This document shows, piece after piece, positions 54,848-63,329 of a stretch of 64,000 bases of DNA (its first letter is position 1; every line of letters begins with the position of its first letter). Both the position numbers and the translations under genes were made by a program. The stretch lies in the NCBI RefSeq assembly GCF_001424755.1, contig NZ_LMRF01000005.1, forward strand, positions 62,001-126,000. Direction: 5' to 3'. The DNA comes from Marmoricola sp. Leaf446. GTDB lineage: Bacteria; Actinomycetota; Actinomycetes; Propionibacteriales; Nocardioidaceae. A model generated the notes under the pieces. That model saw nothing but the letters and a program-made list of their open reading frames with translations, did no database searches and was not told where the DNA came from.

Positions 54848-56932
54848 ATGGACACCCGCGACGAGGCCGAACGTCACCTGCGCGCCCTCGTCGGCTCCGA
54901 CGACGCGACCCTCCACGACGACCAGTGGGCGGCGATCGAGGCGCTCGTGGTCCACCAGCGGCGCTCCCTGGTGGTGCAGCGCACCGGCTGGGGCAAGTCG
55001 GCGGTCTACTTCGTGGCCACCGCCCTGCTGCGCGAGCTCGGCGCCGGCCCGACGGTGATCATCTCGCCCCTGCTGGCCCTGATGCGCAACCAGATCGAGG
55101 CCGCCCAGCGCGCCGGCATCCGCGCGGCGACCATCAACTCCACCAACCTCGAGGACTGGGAGTCGGTGCGGGCCCGCGTCGACGCGGGCGAGGTCGACGT
55201 GCTGCTGGTCAGCCCCGAGCGGCTCAACAACCCCTCCTTCCGCGAGCAGGTGCTGCCCCAGCTGACCGAGACCGTCGGGCTGCTGGTGGTCGACGAGGCC
55301 CACTGCATCTCCGACTGGGGCCACGACTTCCGGCCCGACTACCGCCGGATCCGCCAGATGCTGGCCACGCTGCCCGAGGGCATCCCGGTGCTGGCCACCA
55401 CCGCGACCGCCAACAGCCGGGTCACCCACGACGTCGCCGAGCAGCTCGGCCACGACGTGCTCGTGCTCCGCGGCACGCTCGACCGGGAGTCGCTGCACCT
55501 CGGCGTCGTCGAGCTCGAGCGTCCCGAGCACCGGCTGGCGTGGCTGGCCGACCACCTCGACGAGCTGCCCGGGTCGGGGATCGTCTACACGCTCACGGTC
55601 GCCGCCACCCAGGAGATCGCCGAGCACCTCCGCTCGCGCGGCCACGCCGTCGCGGCGTACTCCGGGCAGACCGAGGCCACCGAGCGCCTCGCGCTCGAGC
55701 AGGACCTGCTGGCCGGCCGGCTCAAGTGCCTGGTCGCCACCAGCGCGCTCGGGATGGGCTTCGACGCCCGCCTCGGGTTCGTGGTCAACGTCGGCGCGCC
55801 GTCGTCCCCGGTGGCCTACTACCAGCAGGTGGGCCGTGCCGGTCGCGGCACCGACGACGCGACCGTGGTGCTGCTGCCCGCCTTCGAGGACCGCGAGATC
55901 TGGCGCTACTTCGCGTCGCTGGCGTTCCCGCCCGAGCAGCACGTCCGCAGCACGCTGCGCGCGCTCACCGACGCCGGCACGCCGCTGTCGACCGCCGCTC
56001 TCGAGACCCACGTCGACCTCAGCCGCACCCGCCTGGAGACGATGCTCAAGGTGCTCGACGTCGACGGTGCCGTTGACCGGGTCCGCGGCGGCTGGACCGC
56101 GACCGGGCAGGAGTGGGCCTACGACCAGGAGCGCTTCGACCGCGTCGCCGAGGCGCGACGCCAGGAGCAGGACGCGATGCTGGCCTACGTCGCGACCACC
56201 GGCTGCCGGATGCGCTACCTGCGCGAGCAGCTCGACGACCCCGACGCCGCCGACTGCGGCCGCTGCGACAACTGCGGAGGGCTCAGCCTGGCCGGCTCGG
56301 TCAGCGACGCCGCCGTCGAGGCCGCGGGCGAGCAGTTGCGCCGACCCGGCGTCACGGTCGCCCCGCGCAAGATGTGGCCGACCGCGCTGGCCGGCATGGG
56401 CATCGACCTGACCGGCAAGCTCAAGGAGCCCGCCGAGCCCGGCCGGGCCGTGGCCCGGCTGACCGACCTCGGCTACGGCCAGCAGCTCCGCGGCCTGCTC
56501 GCCGAGGGCGCGCCCGACGGGCCCGTGCCCCCGCAGCTGGTCGAGGCCGTGATGGCCGTGATGCGCGAGTGGGCGCCCGACTGGCCCGCCCGACCGACGG
56601 GCGTGGTCCAGGTCGGCTCGGCCCGGCGACCCCAGCTCGTCGCCGACCTGACCCAGGGGATCGCCCGCACCATGCGGATCCCCGTGGTCGCCACCTGGGC
56701 GGTGGCCGACGACTCCGTCCCGCCGCTGGCCGGGTCGTCCAACTCGGCGCAGCGCGTGGCCGCCGTACGCCGCCGCCACGCCCTCCAGGTCACCGGCGAC
56801 CTCGACGGCGGGCCGGTGCTGCTGGTCGACGACCTCGTCGCGACCGGTTGGTCGCTCACGCTGGCCGCCCAGGCGCTCCGGGCCGCCGGCTCGGGCCCCG
56901 TCCTGCCGCTGGCGCTCGCCACCCAGTCGTGA
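54848..56932 (+). CDS. recQ: RecQ-type DNA helicase fused to a phosphoribosyltransferase-like domain
   Basis: 694 residues from ATG 54848. Helicase motifs: Walker A RTGWGKSAV (K50), motif II VVDEAHCISDWGHD, motif III LATTATAN, motif VI QQVGRAGRG. The RecQ zinc site follows (TTGCRMRYLREQ ... CGRCDNCGG). After that comes no HRDC domain; instead the last about 170 residues form a type I phosphoribosyltransferase-like fold whose PRPP loop is VLLVDDLVATGWSLTLA. RecQ unwinds duplex DNA in repair; what the extra domain binds is unknown (nucleotide sensing or a role like ComF are possible). Confidence 0.88.
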   Translation: MDTRDEAERHLRALVGSDDATLHDDQWAAIEALVVHQRRSLVVQRTGWGKSAVYFVATALLRELGAGPTVIISPLLALMRNQIEAAQRAGIRAATINSTNLEDWESVRARVDAGEVDVLLVSPERLNNPSFREQVLPQLTETVGLLVVDEAHCISDWGHDFRPDYRRIRQMLATLPEGIPVLATTATANSRVTHDVAEQLGHDVLVLRGTLDRESLHLGVVELERPEHRLAWLADHLDELPGSGIVYTLTVAATQEIAEHLRSRGHAVAAYSGQTEATERLALEQDLLAGRLKCLVATSALGMGFDARLGFVVNVGAPSSPVAYYQQVGRAGRGTDDATVVLLPAFEDREIWRYFASLAFPPEQHVRSTLRALTDAGTPLSTAALETHVDLSRTRLETMLKVLDVDGAVDRVRGGWTATGQEWAYDQERFDRVAEARRQEQDAMLAYVATTGCRMRYLREQLDDPDAADCGRCDNCGGLSLAGSVSDAAVEAAGEQLRRPGVTVAPRKMWPTALAGMGIDLTGKLKEPAEPGRAVARLTDLGYGQQLRGLLAEGAPDGPVPPQLVEAVMAVMREWAPDWPARPTGVVQVGSARRPQLVADLTQGIARTMRIPVVATWAVADDSVPPLAGSSNSAQRVAAVRRRHALQVTGDLDGGPVLLVDDLVATGWSLTLAAQALRAAGSGPVLPLALATQS

Positions 56933-56936
56933 GCCC

Positions 56937-57392
56937 GTGGTGAGACGGCCCGTCCCGGCCGGGCTCGTGGTGGCCGCGGTCGCGGGCACCCTGCACGCCG
57001 CCGTGAGCGCCTACTGGGGCCTGGGCGGCGACGCGCTGCTCGAGACCCTCGGCCGGCGCGTCGTCGAGCAGTTCGCCGACGCCCGTTGGGTGCTGCTCGT
57101 CGTCGCGGCGGTCAAGCTCGCCGGCGCGCTGGTGCCGCCGCTCCTCGCCCGTCGTGGCCGCCTCGGGCGGGGGTGGCGGGTGCTGTGCTGGCTGGGGGCC
57201 GCGGTCCTGGTGCTCTGGGGCGGGCTCAACACCGTCGTCGGCGGACTGGTGCTCTCCGGGGTGATCGACCCCGACGGCGGCTACGACCGCCCGGCGATGG
57301 TCGGGCACGCCCTGCTGTGGGACCCGCTGTTCCTCGTCTGGGGCATCGCCCTGGCGCTCGGCCTGCGGGCCCACGCGCGGTCTGCCCGCTGA
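56937..57392 (+). CDS. DUF3995 integral membrane protein
   Basis: 151 residues from GTG 56937 (GTG 56940 equally possible), 4 nt after recQ. Four hydrophobic helices with AGTLHAAVSAYWGLGGD near the start and AMVGHALLWDPLFLVWG near the end match DUF3995. Function unknown. Confidence 0.78.
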   Translation: MVRRPVPAGLVVAAVAGTLHAAVSAYWGLGGDALLETLGRRVVEQFADARWVLLVVAAVKLAGALVPPLLARRGRLGRGWRVLCWLGAAVLVLWGGLNTVVGGLVLSGVIDPDGGYDRPAMVGHALLWDPLFLVWGIALALGLRAHARSAR

Positions 57393-57434
57393 CCGTGTCG
57401 CCCGGTCGGCGCCGGGCCCGGCGTACGCACCACC

Positions 57435-57543
57435 GGACGTCATCACGATCGTGGCCTGGAACCCACGCTCCCGATGACGTCCCGACACCCCCTCAGGACG
57501 TCATGCGAACCGGTCGCCCGGACGACCACCACGTATGACGTCC
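57435..57543. repeat. duplicated inverted-repeat module of GGACGTCAT/ATGACGTCC
   Basis: Four exact 9-nt copies lie at 57435-57443, 57474-57482, 57496-57504 and 57535-57543, alternating in orientation. They make two identical-geometry inverted repeats: 9-bp arms with exactly 30 nt between them, repeated with a 61-nt period and a 13-nt gap. The inner sequences differ but each has its own small dyad (CACGATCGTG; GCGA-N5-TCGC). The module fills the space between two convergent genes, so it may act as a tandem terminator or a protein-binding site. Confidence 0.88.
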
Positions 57544-57570
57544 GGGGCCCGAGGACGGTCCCCGCGGCGC

Positions 57571-59169
57571 TCAGTGGCCGACGAGGACCGGGGCCTGCTC
57601 GCCTGCGGGGTGCTCGATCTTGCGCCGGGGCAGGAACGCAGCCGGCACCAGGCAGAGCGCGACCAGGCCGGTGGCGACCCAGAAGACGAAACCGAAGGTG
57701 TCGGCCATCTCCGCGATCACGCGGCCCTGGAGGCCGGCGAGGTCGGAGGGGGCGAGGCCCTGCTGCTCCAGGAACGCGGCCAGCCGCTGCGGGGAGTCCT
57801 GCAGCGCGGCGACCGCGGTGCCCAGCGTGACGGTCGGGCTGTCCTTGAAGCCGTTGGTCAGCAGCACCGAGAACAGCGCCGTGCCCATCGAGGCGGCGAC
57901 CTGCTGGGTGATGTTGAGGAAGGTCGAGCCGCGGGCGACGTTGCGCGGCGACAGGGTCGCGAGCGCGGCGGTCATGATCGGCATCATCGTGCCGCCCATG
58001 CCGAGGCCCATCACGAACAGGGCGACGATCAGGGCGAGGTAGCCCGAGCCCTGGCCTACGAACATCGCGAACATGCCCATGCCGGCGGTGATGACGGCGA
58101 TGCCGACGAGCACGATCTTGCCGGGCCCGATCTTGTCCGCGAGCATGCCGGCGATGGGCATCGTGATCATGGCGCCGATCCCCTGCGGGGCCAGCAGCAG
58201 GCCGGAGCTGAGCGCCGACTCGCCGCGCACCTGCTGGAAGTAGAGCGGGAACAGCAGGCTCGCCCCGAAGAACGCGATCGCGAAGAGCATCATCGCCAGC
58301 ACGGCGACGGTCATGTTCTTGTTCTTCAGCAGCCGCAGCTCGATCAACGGGTGCACGTTGGCCTTGCGCAGCGCCCACGGCACGAACGCCGCGATCAGCG
58401 CCAGGCCGAGCAGCGTCCACACCATCACGCGGGCGGAGAAGAAGGTGCCGGTCTCGGGGATCGAGGAGACGCCGTACAGGAACGCCGCGAGGCCGGGCGA
58501 GAGCAGCAGCATGCCGACGAAGTCGAAGGACTCCGAGGGCTCGACGGAGTCGCGCGGCAGCACGATCCAGGCGTACGCCAGGGCGGCGGCGCCGATCGGC
58601 AGGTTGATCAGGAAGATCCAGTGCCACGAGAACGCGTCGATCATCCAGCCGCCGAGGATGGGGCCGAAGATCGGCCCGAGCAGCATCGGCACGCCGAGGA
58701 CGGCCATCACGCGACCGATCCGCTCCGGGCCCGCCGCCCGGGTCAGGATGGTCATGCCGAGCGGCATCAGCATGCCCCCGCCGAGGCCCTGGAGCACCCG
58801 GAAGGCGACCAGCGTCTCGAGCGTGTTCGCCGCCGCGCAAAGCACCGAGCCGGCGGTGAACAGCGTGACCGCGAGCAGGTAGAGCCGCTTCGTGCCGAAG
58901 CGGTCGGCGGCCCAGCCGGTCAGCGGGATGACGCTGGCCAGGGCGAGGGTGTAGCCGGTCATCGTCCAGGCGACCTGCGCCGCGGTGGCGTCGAACTCCT
59001 CCTGGAAGGTGCGCAGCGCGACCGAGACCACGGTGATGTCCAGGATCGACATGATCGCGCCGAGCACGACCACCCCGGCGACCATCAGCACGTCGCGGTC
59101 GAGCTTGTCGGTGCTGGAGGGTCCGGTCGGGCCGGTGGGCTGCGGGGGTGTGTCGAGGTCCTGGCTCAC
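57571..59169 (-). CDS. DHA2-family MFS multidrug exporter (EmrB/QacA type)
   Basis: 532 residues from GTG 59169. About fourteen membrane helices, starting MVAGVVVLGAIMSILDITVV, where the aspartate in helix 1 (motif D1) is typical of DHA2 pumps. Motif A reads GWAADRFGTKRLYL and motif C-like segments are GVPMLLGPIFGPILGGWM. Proton-driven efflux of cationic or lipophilic compounds is the likely role. It is divergent from a DUF1275 gene by 65 nt; no adjacent TetR/MarR regulator is present. Confidence 0.9.
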   Translation of the reverse strand: MSQDLDTPPQPTGPTGPSSTDKLDRDVLMVAGVVVLGAIMSILDITVVSVALRTFQEEFDATAAQVAWTMTGYTLALASVIPLTGWAADRFGTKRLYLLAVTLFTAGSVLCAAANTLETLVAFRVLQGLGGGMLMPLGMTILTRAAGPERIGRVMAVLGVPMLLGPIFGPILGGWMIDAFSWHWIFLINLPIGAAALAYAWIVLPRDSVEPSESFDFVGMLLLSPGLAAFLYGVSSIPETGTFFSARVMVWTLLGLALIAAFVPWALRKANVHPLIELRLLKNKNMTVAVLAMMLFAIAFFGASLLFPLYFQQVRGESALSSGLLLAPQGIGAMITMPIAGMLADKIGPGKIVLVGIAVITAGMGMFAMFVGQGSGYLALIVALFVMGLGMGGTMMPIMTAALATLSPRNVARGSTFLNITQQVAASMGTALFSVLLTNGFKDSPTVTLGTAVAALQDSPQRLAAFLEQQGLAPSDLAGLQGRVIAEMADTFGFVFWVATGLVALCLVPAAFLPRRKIEHPAGEQAPVLVGH

Positions 59170-59234
59170 CGCACAAGGTTAGTTGCCTACGGCACCTGTG
59201 TCGCACCGGTTTCCTGGTGGTCTGGGTCACCGTC

Positions 59235-59960
59235 ATGATCTCTCGGGTGACCTCCCGCCGACCGCTGCTCACCCGCGTCGAGGACGACCGGATGCACCTG
59301 GTGCTGATGCTCGTCCTCACCTTCGGCACCGGCCTGGTCGACGCCGTGGGCTACCTCGGCCTCGACCGCGTCTTCACCGGCAACATGACCGGCAACGTCG
59401 TCATCCTCGGCATGGCGCTCGTCGGCGGCAACGGGCTGCCCGTGCTCGGTCCCGTCCTCGCGCTCGGGGGCTTCCTGCTGGGCGCCGCCCTGGGCGGGCG
59501 GGTGCTCAGGGGCGCCGAGCACGCCTGGACCGGCCGTACGACGCTCCTGCTGGCCCTCGTCGGCCTCCTGGTGCTCGGCCCGGCGGTGCTGCTGCTGGTG
59601 CTGCCCGACCCGGGCGAGCCGGTGCTGCTGGGCGTGACCGGCGTGCTGGGCGGGGCGATGGGCCTGCAGGCGGCCACCGCCCGGTTCGTGGCCGTCAAGG
59701 ACGTCACCACCGTCGTGGTCACCTCGACCCTGACCGGCCTCGCGGCCGATTCCGTGCTGGGCAGCGGCAAGGGCGGCGGCACCGGTCGCCGGCTGGCCGC
59801 CGTCGTCCTGATCCTGCTCGGCGCGACCGCCGGGGCGGCGCTGCTGCGCTGGGACGGCGGCCTGGGCCTGGCACCGGGCCTGGTCGTCGAGGCCGGCCTG
59901 GTGCTGCTCGTGACGCTGATCGGTGCGCTGCACGCCCGCGCCCGTGGCGCCACGGGCTGA
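59235..59960 (+). CDS. DUF1275 (YoaK-like) membrane protein
   Basis: 241 residues from ATG 59235; GTG 59247 is an alternative. Six or seven hydrophobic helices, with the family's VDAVGYLGLDRVFTGNMTGN motif in the first helix pair and MGLQAATARFVAVKDVTTVVV later. No transport or enzyme role is proven for the family. The last codons before the stop are written within a perfect 18-nt palindrome. Confidence 0.82.
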   Translation: MISRVTSRRPLLTRVEDDRMHLVLMLVLTFGTGLVDAVGYLGLDRVFTGNMTGNVVILGMALVGGNGLPVLGPVLALGGFLLGAALGGRVLRGAEHAWTGRTTLLLALVGLLVLGPAVLLLVLPDPGEPVLLGVTGVLGGAMGLQAATARFVAVKDVTTVVVTSTLTGLAADSVLGSGKGGGTGRRLAAVVLILLGATAGAALLRWDGGLGLAPGLVVEAGLVLLVTLIGALHARARGATG

Positions 59961-59980
59961 GGCCCGTCGCGCCACGGGCC
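59940..59980. terminator. double hairpin at a convergent gene junction
   Basis: A perfect 18-nt palindrome GCCCGTGGCGCCACGGGC (59940-59957) covers the end of the DUF1275 coding sequence, and a second hairpin GGCCCGT-CGCGCC-ACGGGCC (59961-59980) follows directly after the stop. The other gene ends at 59986 on the opposite strand. No T tract. Together they look like a compact bidirectional terminator. Confidence 0.6.
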
Positions 59981-59985
59981 GAGCC

Positions 59986-61032
59986 TCAGGTGGAGGTCCC
60001 GGACGCGAGGACCCGCGCCGCCTCCCGGTCCGCGTTGGTGTTGGCCACGCCCGCGCGCGAGCCGGCCAGCTTGGCCCGCAGGTGCTCCTGCACGGTGATC
60101 GGCTCGTACGGCGATCCCGACCCCACGCAGGTCGGCAGCGTCGAGATCACGGCGTCGATGTTGCCGTCGTGGAAGTACGCCGCGCTCCGCCGACGCCGGA
60201 TCGAGCCGTCGACGATGGGCGGCTTGACCCGGTGCACCGTCGAGCGCCACGCGTCGTTGGTCCAGCGCGCCATCAGGTCGCCGAGGTTGACCAGCAACGC
60301 GCCGTCGGCCGGCTGCACGTCGTTCCAGGCCCCGTCGTGGCCCAGGACCTGCAGCCCGGCGACCTGGTCGGCCCACAGCACGGTGACGATGCCGTAGTCG
60401 GTGTGTGCGCCCATCCCGGTCAGCTCCCCGTCGAGGACGACCGCACCCGGCTCGAGGGCGTAGTTGTTCATCCGCAGCACGTCGACGCTGTGGTCGGTGA
60501 AGCGGTCGAACCAGCCCGGGGACAGGCCGAGGGCGGCCTCGAAGACCGAGGTGAGGGTGGACGCGACCCGCCCGGCCTCCTCGAAGTACGCCGAGACGCT
60601 CGCCCGGAAGCCGGGCACCTCGGGCCACACGTTCTCGGGGTAGTCCTCGACCGGGAGGTCGAGGCCGGGGAAGTCCGAGACCGCCAGACCGACGTTGAAC
60701 GCCTCGAAGAAGTCGTGCATCCGGTTGGACGGCGACACCCCGAGCGAGAGCGACAGCGACTCGGTCTTGGGCGGGCTGTAGCCGCGGTTGACCTCGGGCG
60801 GCGTCCGGTAGGCCTGCTTGTCCTCGAGCGGCTGGCCGAAGAACCCGTCGAGCGCGGCGGCGAAGTCGGCGAGCACCTCGTCGGGCACGCCGTGGCCGAC
60901 GACCTGCACGAAGCCGACCGTGCGCGCCGCCTCGTCGAACGCCGCTGCGGCGGCGGCGCGGGAGGCCGGGTCGCCGTCCCCGACCCAGGCGGCGATGTCG
61001 ACGGTGGGGACGTGGAAGCCGGGCGTGCTCAT
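59986..61032 (-). CDS. isopenicillin-N-synthase-like 2-oxoglutarate/Fe(II) oxygenase (copy 1)
   Basis: 348 residues from ATG 61032, overlapping the deaminase-like gene by 4 nt. N-terminal DIOX_N domain (VPTVDIAAWVGDG, VGFVQVVGHGVPDEV), then the 2OG-Fe(II) core with H-x-D in GMGAHTDYGIVTVLW, distal histidine in RSTVHRVKPP and arginine in RRRRSAAYFHDGN. Thymine hydroxylase and many natural-product oxygenases share this fold; the substrate is unknown. It is a close paralogue of the gene at 62132-63193. Third gene of the operon. Confidence 0.87.
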   Translation of the reverse strand: MSTPGFHVPTVDIAAWVGDGDPASRAAAAAAFDEAARTVGFVQVVGHGVPDEVLADFAAALDGFFGQPLEDKQAYRTPPEVNRGYSPPKTESLSLSLGVSPSNRMHDFFEAFNVGLAVSDFPGLDLPVEDYPENVWPEVPGFRASVSAYFEEAGRVASTLTSVFEAALGLSPGWFDRFTDHSVDVLRMNNYALEPGAVVLDGELTGMGAHTDYGIVTVLWADQVAGLQVLGHDGAWNDVQPADGALLVNLGDLMARWTNDAWRSTVHRVKPPIVDGSIRRRRSAAYFHDGNIDAVISTLPTCVGSGSPYEPITVQEHLRAKLAGSRAGVANTNADREAARVLASGTST

Positions 61033-62135
61033 GGGTTCTCCTCGGGGTGCGGTGGGTCGGTGGGTGGGGGCGAGATCTCGGTCAGCCGCGCCTGGACGCG
61101 GTCTCGCAGCGCGGCCTTGTCGGTGTCGTCGAGCCACGTGGCCTCGACCCCGTCGAGCGCCAGCCGGCCGAGCTCGGCGTGGCCCCACCCCAGCGCGTGC
61201 GCGAGCACGCGGTGGTCGTGGGTGGGGTCGGTGCCGAACATGGGCGGGTCGTCGGAGTCGATCGTCACCAGCAGCCCGGCGTCGACCATCTCGGCGATCC
61301 GGCGGTGGCTGCCGTCGCCGGAGCCGGAGTAGCGGCCGATGTCGGAGCTGACCGGGGTGCAGGTGAACGGCACCCGCTCCTCGACGCAGCGCGCGGTGAT
61401 CTCGGGGTCGTCGACGACGTGGTAGCCGTGGTCGACCCGGTCGCAGCCGAGCTCGTTGAGCAGGGTCAGGACGTGGGCGGGCGGGCCGGACTCGGAGTGC
61501 GCCGTGCGTCGCAGCTTGGCGCGACCGGCCGCGGCGAAGGCCTCGACGAACCGGCCCGGCGGGCCCTTGACCTCCTCGTAGTCGAGCCCGACGCCCCAGA
61601 CCTCGTCGCGGCGGTGACGCACCACCTCCTCGACCAGGGAGAGTGCCTCGGCCCCGCTGCGCTCCCGGCACAGCCCGATGACCAGGCCGCTGCTGATGCC
61701 CGTGTCGGCCCGCGCGTCGCGCATGCCGGCCACGACCCCGTCGAGGATCGTCGGGTAGGCGACGCCCGGGTGGCCCGGCGGGCTGAGGTGGAGCTCGCGG
61801 TGCAGCACGCCGTGGGCGGCGCCGCCGTCGGTCAGCGACTCGTAGGTGATCCGGTGGAAGTCGTCGGCGTCGCGCACCACGGAGCCGACCAGGTCGAGCA
61901 CGCGCAGGAACTCGCCGAGGTCCTCGTAGCTGTCGTGGTCGTAGAGGTCGTCCGCGGTCCGGCCCTCCAGGCCCACGCCGTGCTTGCGGGCCAGGTCGAC
62001 CACGGTCGTGGCCGCCACGGACCCGATCAGGTGGCAGTGCAGGCTGATCTTGGGCAGCGCGGCCACCAGCCGCTCCACCTCGGGGTCGTGCCCCGTGGGG
62101 CGGGAGTACGCCGGTGCGCTGGTCGGGACCGTCAT
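61029..62135 (-). CDS. adenosine deaminase-like amidohydrolase
   Basis: 368 residues from ATG 62135. Metal-site motifs of the adenosine/AMP deaminase family: HCHLIGSV (where classical enzymes have HxHLDGS/HLEG), RTAHSESG (HAGE position), RVDHGYHVVDDPE and TIDSDDPPMFGT. The first two motifs deviate from canonical adenosine deaminase, so its substrate may be a different or modified purine or aminopterin-like ring. It is sandwiched between two oxygenase genes with 4-nt overlaps on both sides, implying a shared pathway. Confidence 0.83.
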   Translation of the reverse strand: MTVPTSAPAYSRPTGHDPEVERLVAALPKISLHCHLIGSVAATTVVDLARKHGVGLEGRTADDLYDHDSYEDLGEFLRVLDLVGSVVRDADDFHRITYESLTDGGAAHGVLHRELHLSPPGHPGVAYPTILDGVVAGMRDARADTGISSGLVIGLCRERSGAEALSLVEEVVRHRRDEVWGVGLDYEEVKGPPGRFVEAFAAAGRAKLRRTAHSESGPPAHVLTLLNELGCDRVDHGYHVVDDPEITARCVEERVPFTCTPVSSDIGRYSGSGDGSHRRIAEMVDAGLLVTIDSDDPPMFGTDPTHDHRVLAHALGWGHAELGRLALDGVEATWLDDTDKAALRDRVQARLTEISPPPTDPPHPEENP

Positions 62136-63193
62136 CGCGCCGCCCCCAGCACGCGCTCGCGCTCGGAGCCCGCGGCCGTGTTGAGCCGGCCCAGGTTGGA
62201 GCCCTCGACCTTGGCCCGGACGTGCTCGTCCACGCTCACCTCGGTGTAGCGCGCGGGGTGGTCGGCGTCGACGAAGCCGGGCAGCGGCGCGACGCGGGCG
62301 TCGGCGTTGCCGTCGTGGAAGTACGCCGCGGACCGACGCCGCAGCACCCTCCCGTCGAGCACGGGCGGGACCACGCGGTGCAGCGTCGAGGACCACTGGT
62401 CGTTGGTCAGCCGTGCGGTCAGGTCGCCGAGGTTGACCAGGAGCGCGCCCTCGTCGGGCATCACGTCGTGCCACGACCCGTCGCGTCCCAGCACCTGCAG
62501 CCCCGCCACCCGGTCGGCCCACAGCACGGTCAGCAGGCCGTAGTCGGTGTGCTCGCCCATCCCCCGCAGGTCGCCGTCCAGGGCGACGTCGGTGCCGGCC
62601 GGCAGGGCGTAGTTGATCAGCCGCATCGCGCCGATGGTGTGGTCGCTCAGCCCCTGCAGCGCGCCGGGCGCCAGGCCGAGGGCGTCCTCGGCCACGGTGA
62701 CCAGGGTGGTGGCGACCCGCTCGGCCTCGGACAGGTAGGCCTCGACCCGGTCGCGGAAGCCGGTGAGGTGGCGCTCCTCAGGCCACACGTTGGCGGCGTA
62801 GTGGCCGGCGTACGCCTCGAGGCCGGGGACGTCCGGGTGGTCGTCCAGGCCGCGTCCGACGCCGAAGGCCTCGAAGAAGTCGTTCATGCGGTTGGCCGGC
62901 TGCACCCCGAGGCTGAGGCTCTGGCTCTCCGAGCGCGGCGGGGTGTAGCCCCGGTTGAGCGCCGGGTCGACGCGCACCGCCAGCTTCGCGGCCTCGTCGA
63001 GGGCGAAGAAGTCGTCGATCGCCGAGGCCAGACCGGCGAGGACCTCGGGCCGGACGCCGTGGCCCTGCACCTGGACGAAGCCGACCTCGCGGCAGGCCCG
63101 GTCGAGGTCGGCGGCGACCTGCGCCCGGGCTGCGGCCGTGCCGCGTGCGACGTAGGGCGCCAGGTCGACGGTGGGGACGACGAAGGGGGACAT
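62132..63193 (-). CDS. isopenicillin-N-synthase-like 2-oxoglutarate/Fe(II) oxygenase (copy 2)
   Basis: 353 residues from ATG 63193 after a GAGGAG site; first gene of the three-gene operon. DIOX_N segment VPTVDLAPYVARG, core GMGEHTDYGLLTVLW (H-x-D), SSTLHRVVPP (third ligand) and RRRSAAYFHDGNAD. It aligns with copy 1 over its whole length, including NRGYTPP/NRGYSPP and NRMNDFFEAF/NRMHDFFEAF, so the pair arose by duplication and may act on successive intermediates. The 136-nt gap upstream must contain the operon promoter. Confidence 0.87.
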   Translation of the reverse strand: MSPFVVPTVDLAPYVARGTAAARAQVAADLDRACREVGFVQVQGHGVRPEVLAGLASAIDDFFALDEAAKLAVRVDPALNRGYTPPRSESQSLSLGVQPANRMNDFFEAFGVGRGLDDHPDVPGLEAYAGHYAANVWPEERHLTGFRDRVEAYLSEAERVATTLVTVAEDALGLAPGALQGLSDHTIGAMRLINYALPAGTDVALDGDLRGMGEHTDYGLLTVLWADRVAGLQVLGRDGSWHDVMPDEGALLVNLGDLTARLTNDQWSSTLHRVVPPVLDGRVLRRRSAAYFHDGNADARVAPLPGFVDADHPARYTEVSVDEHVRAKVEGSNLGRLNTAAGSERERVLGAAR

Positions 63194-63309
63194 GGTTCTC
63201 CTCGGGGACGTGCTCCCGGAGGTGTCCGTGTCCCGGCGCCGGTCGACGCCTTCGTGTCCGTTGGAACTGTGGGGCGTGAGCGAGCCTAGGACCGCGGTGT
63301 TACGGCCGC

Positions 63310-63319
63310 GTGACGTCAC
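63310..63319. promoter_or_regulatory. palindrome GTGACGTCAC
   Basis: A perfect 10-bp palindrome between the partial permease gene and the oxygenase operon, followed at once by another half-site CGTCAC. It is placed about 117 nt upstream of the oxygenase start. Operator role is a guess. Confidence 0.35.
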
Positions 63320-63329
63320 CGTCACCGCT

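Noticed and set aside
57393-57570. Short proteins starting at the two ATGACGTCC copies
   Set aside because: Both starts fall inside the repeat module and run antisense into the DHA2 exporter gene; no ribosome site.
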